DNA of 6,059 nt from NCBI GenBank assembly GCA_004555735.1, contig SFHH01000121.1, forward strand, positions 1 to 6,059, written 5' to 3'. Numbering within the stretch: the first letter of the stretch is position 1; each line of letters begins with the position of its first letter. Below, piece by piece: positions 1-3,556 of this stretch. This DNA comes from Acidaminococcus fermentans. Its GTDB lineage: Bacteria > Bacillota_C > Negativicutes > Acidaminococcales > Acidaminococcaceae. Below the pieces are notes generated by a model. It was not told the origin of the DNA. It ran no database searches and was given only the letters and a program-made list of their open reading frames with translations. Made by a program: the position numbers and the translations under genes.

Positions 1-1489
1 TCACCCCAGGGACTTCGTTGACGATCCGGCGGGAGACGATATCCAGCACATGGTAAGGGATATGGGACCAGTCGGAAGTCATGCCATCGGTGCTGTTGAC
101 AGCACGGAGGGCGATGGTGTTGCTGTAGGTCCGGAAGTCACCCATGACCCCGACGCTGCGGATGTTGGGGAGACAGGCGAAATACTGCCAGATGGACCGG
201 TTGAGCCCGGCTTTAGCGATTTCTTCCCGGAAAATGGCATCGGCTTCCCGCACGATGTGGAGCTTTTCTTCGGTCACTTCACCCAGGACACGGATAGCCA
301 GGCCAGGGCCCGGGAAGGGCTGGCGCCATACCAGTTCGGAGGGGATGCCTAATTCTTCGCCTACGGCGCGGACTTCATCCTTGAACAGTTCCCGGAGGGG
401 TTCGATGAGGCCCAGTTTCATGTCTTTGGGCAGGCCGCCTACATTGTGGTGGCTCTTGATGGTGGCAGAGGTTCCGGTACCGCCGGATTCCACCACGTCC
501 GGATAGATGGTCCCCTGGACCAGGAAGTCCACATGGCCGATCTTTTTGGATTCTTCTTCAAAGACCCGGATGAATTCTTCCCCGATGATCTTCCGTTTCT
601 TTTCTGGGTCGCTGACCCCTTTCAGTTTGCTGAGGAAACGATCCTGGGCATTGACCCGGATCAGGTTCATGTCGAAATCCCGTTTGAAGACCTGTTCTAC
701 CTGGTCCCCTTCGTCTTTCCGCAGGAGGCCGTGATCCACGAACACACAGGTGAGCTGCTTGCCTACGGCCTTATGGACCAGGACGGCAGCCACGGAGGAA
801 TCCACCCCGCCGCTCATGGCGCAGAGTACGTTCTTATCCCCTACTTTTTCCCAGATCTCTTGGATCTTGTTCTGGGCAAAGGAAGACATGGTCCAATCCC
901 CGGACAGATTGCAGATATTGAACAGGAAGTTGGAGAACATCTGCTTCCCAAAGGGAGTATGCATGACTTCCGGATGGAACTGGACGCCGTAGAGTTTCTT
1001 GTCCTCATTCTGCATGGCAGCGATGGGACATTCTGCGGTATGGGCGATGACAGTGAAGCCTTTCGGGGCTTTTTCCGCATAGTCCTGATGGCTCATCCAG
1101 CACACATTGTTCTTTTCCAGGCCAGAGAAAAGACGGGTTTCGTTATCCAGGACGACAGCCGTCTTGCCGTATTCCCCGCTGCCTGCATGGGCCACCACGC
1201 CACCCAGGGCTTTGGTCATGAACTGGTCGCCATAGCAGATGCCCAGGACGGGGATCCCCATTTCGAAGACCCCGGCATCCACGCTGGGGGTATTTTCCGC
1301 ATAGACACTGTTGGGCCCGCCAGACAGGATGATGGCCTTGGGATTCTTGGCTTTGATCTTGTCCAGGGTATAGTTGTAAGGAATGATTTCACAGTACACA
1401 CCGCATTCACGGACGCGTCTGGCAATCAGCTGGCTGTACTGAGCACCGAAGTCGACCACCAGGACAACCTCATGCTGTAAATTCTCCAT
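1..1489 (-). CDS. guaA: GMP synthase (glutamine-hydrolysing), 3' end cut by window edge
   Basis: This cytoplasmic enzyme makes GMP from XMP, ATP and glutamine, the last step of de novo guanine nucleotide synthesis. The frame starts at ATG 1489-1487 (MENLQHEVVLVVDFGAQYSQ) behind a good Shine-Dalgarno site and stays open to base 1, giving 496 residues. The N-terminal class I glutamine amidotransferase domain (about 8-190) has the nucleophile Cys85 in GICYGDQ and His172/Glu174 in VQFHPEV. The ATP pyrophosphatase domain follows, with the PP-loop SGGVDSS at 226-232. The C-terminal dimerisation domain carries RQPFPGPGLAIRV (389-401). The visible part ends at NEVPGV; homologues have about 18 more residues, so the stop lies just outside the window and the full length would be about 514. 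The gene is 78 bp downstream of uraA and has its own promoter. All expected catalytic motifs are present, and I see no frameshift. Confidence 0.97.
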   Translation of the reverse strand, partial: MENLQHEVVLVVDFGAQYSQLIARRVRECGVYCEIIPYNYTLDKIKAKNPKAIILSGGPNSVYAENTPSVDAGVFEMGIPVLGICYGDQFMTKALGGVVAHAGSGEYGKTAVVLDNETRLFSGLEKNNVCWMSHQDYAEKAPKGFTVIAHTAECPIAAMQNEDKKLYGVQFHPEVMHTPFGKQMFSNFLFNICNLSGDWTMSSFAQNKIQEIWEKVGDKNVLCAMSGGVDSSVAAVLVHKAVGKQLTCVFVDHGLLRKDEGDQVEQVFKRDFDMNLIRVNAQDRFLSKLKGVSDPEKKRKIIGEEFIRVFEEESKKIGHVDFLVQGTIYPDVVESGGTGTSATIKSHHNVGGLPKDMKLGLIEPLRELFKDEVRAVGEELGIPSELVWRQPFPGPGLAIRVLGEVTEEKLHIVREADAIFREEIAKAGLNRSIWQYFACLPNIRSVGVMGDFRTYSNTIALRAVNSTDGMTSDWSHIPYHVLDIVSRRIVNEVPGV

Positions 1490-1495
1490 AGTCTG

Positions 1496-1503
1496 CCTCC
1501 CTT
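1496..1503 (-). promoter_or_regulatory. Shine-Dalgarno site of guaA
   Basis: The minus strand reads AAGGGAGG, six bases before ATG 1489. It fixes this ATG as the guaA start. No other in-frame start has comparable support. Confidence 0.85.
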
Positions 1504-1526
1504 TGGTAGTTTGTAATATTTAAAAC

Positions 1527-1555
1527 AATATACCATACTTCACAAATTCTTTCAA
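1527..1555 (-). promoter_or_regulatory. sigma-A type promoter of guaA
   Basis: On the minus strand there is a -35 box TTGAAA (1555-1550), a 17-bp spacer and a -10 box TATATT (1532-1527), preceded by TGG, an extended -10 motif. Transcription should start near 1520, giving a leader of about 31 nt. That is too short for a purine riboswitch. The promoter sits inside the gap between uraA and guaA, so guaA can be expressed independently of uraA. Confidence 0.75.
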
Positions 1556-1567
1556 TTCCAAATCCGA

Positions 1568-2836
1568 TTATTTTTCGTTGGACAAGCCCAATTTTTCGAA
1601 AATCAGGAATGCCAGGCTGGCCAGGATAGCCACCACCGTAGCCAGGCCCATGCCTTTGAGCTGGACGGGCCCCAGGTGCACTGCCGCCCCGGAAAGTCCG
1701 CTGATCATAGTCACAGCCGTGAGGATCAGGTTCTTGGGCCGGGTGAAGTCCACCTTCCGTTCCACCATCATCCGCAGACCGGACGCAGCGATAAACCCGA
1801 ACAATAAGATGCAGACCCCGCCCATCACCGGAGTGGGGATCCCGTGGATCACCGCGGCGACTTTCCCGATGAAGGAAAACAGGATGGCGAAAATGGCCGC
1901 CCCCCCGATGACCCAGGTGCTGTAGACTCCGGTGATGGCCATGACCCCCATATTCTCCCCATAGGTGGTGTTGGGAGTAGAACCCAGGAACCCGGAGAGC
2001 ACGTTGGACAGGCCATCGGCCATGAGGGACCGGTGGAGCCCGGGATCCTTGATCAGGTCACGGCCCACGATGTCGCTGGTGACGAAGAGATGGCCCAGAT
2101 GTTCCGCCAGCACCACGAAGAGAGCAGGCAGGATCATCATGATGGCAGAGAGGTTGAACCGGGGCTGGTAGAAGGTGGGGAAAGAGAACCAGGCGGCAGT
2201 TTCCACCGCAGAGAAGTTCACCACTCCCATGCACCAGCTGAGGACGTAGCCGGACACCACCCCGATGAGGATGGGGATGATAGCGATGAAACCCCGGCCC
2301 AGGACGGTGGCCAGGATGGTGACAATCAGGGTGAACATGGAAATGGTCATGGCCTGGCCGTTGGTCATCCCCTGGACCGGATCCACGAACCCGCTCATGT
2401 TGAGGGCCAGAGGCGCCAGTTCCAGGCCGATGATGGCCACAATGGACCCCATGGCCGCCGGCGGGAACAGCACATCGATCCATTCTGTGCCGATCCGTTT
2501 CACCAGAAGGCCGATGAAGATGAAGCAGAGGCCGAAGGCGATGAAACCTCCCTGGGCATCTCCGTAGGTCATCCCCGGGGTGGCACAGACGGCCAGCACA
2601 GGGGAAATGAAAGCAAAGCTGGAGCCCAGATAGGCAGGAAGCTTCCATTTGCAGATGGTCAGGTACAGCAGGGTGCCCACCCCGTTCATAAACAGGGCTG
2701 TGGCAGGGTCCACGTGCAGGAGAAAAGGCACCAGTACGGTGGAGCCGAACATGGCAAACAGATGCTGCAGGCTCAGGGGAATGGTTTCCAGGACCGGAAG
2801 CTTTTCTTCCACGTGGATGATTCGTCGTTCTTCCAT
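1568..2836 (-). CDS. uraA: uracil permease (uracil:proton symporter, NCS2 family)
   Basis: A complete 422-residue inner-membrane transporter that imports uracil for salvage. The sequence is very close to Escherichia coli UraA as I recall it (about 429 residues). It shares PLSLQHLFAMFG near residue 20, PAYLGSSFAFISP (67-79), DVLFPPAAMG (121-130) and GSTPNTTYGENMGVMAIT (285-302). The substrate and proton-coupling residues of UraA, Glu241, His245 and Glu290, correspond to Glu245 and His249 in AEHLGH and Glu294 in TTYGEN. Many hydrophobic segments fit the 14-helix fold of the family. The start at 2836 has an AAAGGAGT site eight bases upstream. Another ATG at 2843 is out of frame and too close to that site. 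The gene follows the tRNA terminator, and guaA lies 78 bp downstream with no terminator visible between. Xanthine or uric acid permeases are relatives, but the identity pattern favours uracil. Confidence 0.93.
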   Translation of the reverse strand: MEERRIIHVEEKLPVLETIPLSLQHLFAMFGSTVLVPFLLHVDPATALFMNGVGTLLYLTICKWKLPAYLGSSFAFISPVLAVCATPGMTYGDAQGGFIAFGLCFIFIGLLVKRIGTEWIDVLFPPAAMGSIVAIIGLELAPLALNMSGFVDPVQGMTNGQAMTISMFTLIVTILATVLGRGFIAIIPILIGVVSGYVLSWCMGVVNFSAVETAAWFSFPTFYQPRFNLSAIMMILPALFVVLAEHLGHLFVTSDIVGRDLIKDPGLHRSLMADGLSNVLSGFLGSTPNTTYGENMGVMAITGVYSTWVIGGAAIFAILFSFIGKVAAVIHGIPTPVMGGVCILLFGFIAASGLRMMVERKVDFTRPKNLILTAVTMISGLSGAAVHLGPVQLKGMGLATVVAILASLAFLIFEKLGLSNEK

Positions 2837-2844
2837 GGGTCATG

Positions 2845-2852
2845 ACTCCTTT
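2845..2852 (-). promoter_or_regulatory. Shine-Dalgarno site of uraA
   Basis: The minus strand reads AAAGGAGT, eight bases before ATG 2836. A second ATG (2843-2841) is out of frame and begins one base after the site, too close to be used, so the start at 2836 is preferred. Confidence 0.85.
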
Positions 2853-2873
2853 GTGTTCTTTTTGATCTCCCTT

Positions 2874-2882
2874 ATTGTACCA
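2874..2882 (-). promoter_or_regulatory. extended -10 promoter of uraA
   Basis: The minus strand reads TGGTACAAT: a good -10 hexamer TACAAT (2879-2874) with the TGn extension. The -35 position (about 2897-2903, GCCGAA or TGCCGA) is poor, so the extended -10 would have to carry recognition. The predicted leader is about 30 nt, with no room for a PyrR-type attenuator. The site lies 25 bp downstream of the tRNA terminator. Confidence 0.6.
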
Positions 2883-2906
2883 TATCTTTCTCCAGATTCG
2901 GCACAC

Positions 2907-2939
2907 AAAAAAAAGACTGCTGACTATGCAACAGTCTTT
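2907..2939 (-). terminator. intrinsic terminator of the tRNA operon
   Basis: On the minus strand AAAGACTG (2939-2932) pairs with CAGTCTTT (2919-2912). Three further inner pairs, one of them G·T, extend the stem to about 11 bp with a 6-nt loop. An eight-T run (2914-2907), partly in the stem, follows. The hairpin starts 10 bp after the CCA of tRNA-Leu and ends before the uraA promoter. Confidence 0.88.
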
Positions 2940-2949
2940 CAAATTCCAA

Positions 2950-3038
2950 TGGTGCCGGGGACCGGAATCGAACCGGTACGGAGATCACTCTCCGAGGGAT
3001 TTTAAGTCCCTTGCGTCTGCCAGTTCCGCCACCTCGGC
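2950..3038 (-). tRNA. tRNA-Leu (anticodon UAA)
   Basis: An 89-nt class II tRNA including an encoded CCA. The anticodon loop CTTAAAA gives UAA, which reads UUA and UUG leucine codons. The anticodon stem is AGGGA/TCCCT. A long variable arm (CGGAG/CTCCG) and a T arm with a perfect ACCGG/CCGGT stem are visible, and A73 fits leucine tRNAs. One oddity is in the acceptor stem: GCCGAGG faces CCCCGGC, leaving an A5·C68 mismatch. It is the last gene of the five-tRNA operon and is followed at once by the terminator. Confidence 0.96.
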
Positions 3039-3046
3039 GAAAAAGT

Positions 3047-3120
3047 TGGAGGCGACGCCCAGAATCGAACTGGGGATAAAGGTTTTGCAGACCTCTGCCT
3101 TACCGCTTGGCTACGTCGCC
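3047..3120 (-). tRNA. tRNA-Cys (anticodon GCA)
   Basis: A 74-nt tRNA with encoded CCA. The acceptor stem GGCGACG/CGTCGCC is perfect. The anticodon loop CTGCAAA gives GCA for cysteine. U73, the known cysteine identity base, is present, and the T stem CCCAG/CTGGG is perfect. It lies 9 bp after tRNA-Gly and 8 bp before tRNA-Leu in the same transcript. Confidence 0.97.
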
Positions 3121-3129
3121 ATATAGAAA

Positions 3130-3204
3130 TGGAGCGGAAAACGAGATTCGAACTCGCGACCCCCACCTTGGCAAGGTGATGCTCTACCACTGAGCTACTT
3201 CCGC
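3130..3204 (-). tRNA. tRNA-Gly (anticodon GCC)
   Basis: A 75-nt tRNA with encoded CCA. The acceptor GCGGAAG/TTTCCGC pairs with a single G·T at position 7-66. The anticodon loop TTGCCAA gives GCC, reading GGC and GGU. The T arm is GCGAG-TTCGAAT-CTCGT with one wobble pair, and the D arm has the usual AGCTCAGTGGTAGAGC pattern. It is the third gene of the tRNA operon. Confidence 0.97.
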
Positions 3205-3212
3205 ATGAAGAA

Positions 3213-3288
3213 TGGTGCCTCAGCGCAGAATCGAACTGCGGACACAAGGATTTTCAGTCCTTTGCTCTACCAACTGAGCTACCGAGGC
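3213..3288 (-). tRNA. tRNA-Phe (anticodon GAA)
   Basis: A 76-nt tRNA with encoded CCA. The acceptor GCCTCGG/CTGAGGC pairs with one G·T. The anticodon loop CTGAAAA gives GAA for phenylalanine, within an AGGA/TCCT stem. A73 fits phenylalanine tRNAs. Only two bases separate it from tRNA-Asp upstream, so the two must be cut from a common precursor. Confidence 0.97.
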
Positions 3289-3290
3289 AT

Positions 3291-3367
3291 TGGCGACCCA
3301 GGACGGACTCGAACCGACGATCTCCGCCGTGACAGGGCGGCATTCTAACCAACTGAACTACTGGGCC
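3291..3367 (-). tRNA. tRNA-Asp (anticodon GUC)
   Basis: A 77-nt tRNA with encoded CCA and the first gene of the five-tRNA operon. The acceptor is GGCCCAG/CTGGGTC with one G·T pair. The anticodon loop CTGTCAC gives GUC for aspartate. G73, the aspartate identity base, is present. It lies about 30 bp downstream of the predicted transcription start. Confidence 0.97.
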
Positions 3368-3376
3368 ATTGTCTGT

Positions 3377-3394
3377 CAGCACCCTCAGGCGCTG
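3377..3394 (-). other. hairpin in the tRNA operon leader
   Basis: On the minus strand CAGCGCC and GGTGCTG can form a 7-bp stem (one G·T) around the four-base loop TGAG. It lies between the predicted start site and tRNA-Asp. There is no T-run, so it is not a terminator. A role in processing of the precursor is possible but not shown. Confidence 0.45.
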
Positions 3395-3405
3395 TCGACT
3401 TGATT

Positions 3406-3434
3406 AGTATACTGTATAGTGAGGGAAATGTCAA
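3406..3434 (-). promoter_or_regulatory. strong sigma-A type promoter of the tRNA operon
   Basis: The minus strand has a perfect -35 box TTGACA (3434-3429), a 17-bp spacer and a -10 box TATACT (3411-3406), one base from consensus. Such strength is expected for stable RNA genes. Transcription should start near 3399, about 30 bp before tRNA-Asp. The -35 box begins three bases beyond the U-tract of the preceding terminator. Confidence 0.88.
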
Positions 3435-3437
3435 GGG

Positions 3438-3473
3438 AAAAATTGGGGCTGGAAAAATACTTTCCCCAGCCCC
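3438..3473 (-). terminator. intrinsic terminator downstream of the autotransporter gene
   Basis: On the minus strand GGGGCTGG (3473-3466) pairs with CCAGCCCC (3452-3445). The inside GGAAA/TTTTT can extend the stem around a 3-nt loop. AATTTTT (3444-3438) follows as the U-tract. It lies 84 bp after the autotransporter stop and just before the tRNA promoter, so it insulates the two units. Confidence 0.85.
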
Positions 3474-3501
3474 GTCACTGGTCCCTGGTCACTGGTCTCT
3501 G
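3474..3501. repeat. 7-bp tandem repeat, four copies
   Basis: On the plus strand the heptamers GTCACTG, GTCCCTG, GTCACTG and GTCTCTG follow each other without a gap, varying only at the fourth base. A degenerate fifth unit GCCTCAG comes next. The array fills the space between the autotransporter terminator and the next hairpin. No coding role is apparent. Confidence 0.75.
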
Positions 3502-3509
3502 GCCTCAGG

Positions 3510-3541
3510 AAGGAACCCGGGCAGCGGGTTCCTTTTAATTT
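3510..3541 (+). terminator. 10-bp hairpin with T-run on the plus side
   Basis: AAGGAACCCG (3510-3519) and CGGGTTCCTT (3525-3534) form a perfect 10-bp stem with a 5-nt loop. TTTT overlapping the stem end and then AATTT follow on the plus strand. It therefore looks like a terminator for plus-strand transcription, but no plus-strand gene is seen upstream. On the minus strand it starts 22 bp after the autotransporter stop and lacks a T-run, so it may instead protect the mRNA 3' end or block antisense transcription. Confidence 0.55.
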
Positions 3542-3556
3542 ATGAATGCAACTTCC

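Noticed and set aside
446..1480. Long plus-strand open frame opposite guaA
   Set aside because: It is exactly antisense to the conserved GMP synthase frame, has no recognisable domain, and is explained by the codon bias of the real gene.
1844..2845. Plus-strand frame of 333 codons opposite uraA, and a minus-strand frame at 2058-2942 overlapping it
   Set aside because: Both are shadows of the uraA frame. Their proteins are rich in His, Asp and Gly or Pro with no hydrophobic segments or motifs, while uraA matches a known family along its whole length.
2649..3247. Small open frames across the tRNA genes
   Set aside because: They overlap five well-folded tRNA genes and have no ribosome site or recognisable product.
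2950..3367. The tRNA cluster as an integration site for a mobile element
   Set aside because: tRNA genes often serve as attachment sites, but no integrase, no repeated tRNA 3' end and no element boundary is seen here.
3438..3541. Repeats and hairpins as a CRISPR array or insertion sequence end
   Set aside because: The units are 7 bp with no spacers, there is no transposase, and no inverted terminal repeat with target duplication is visible.
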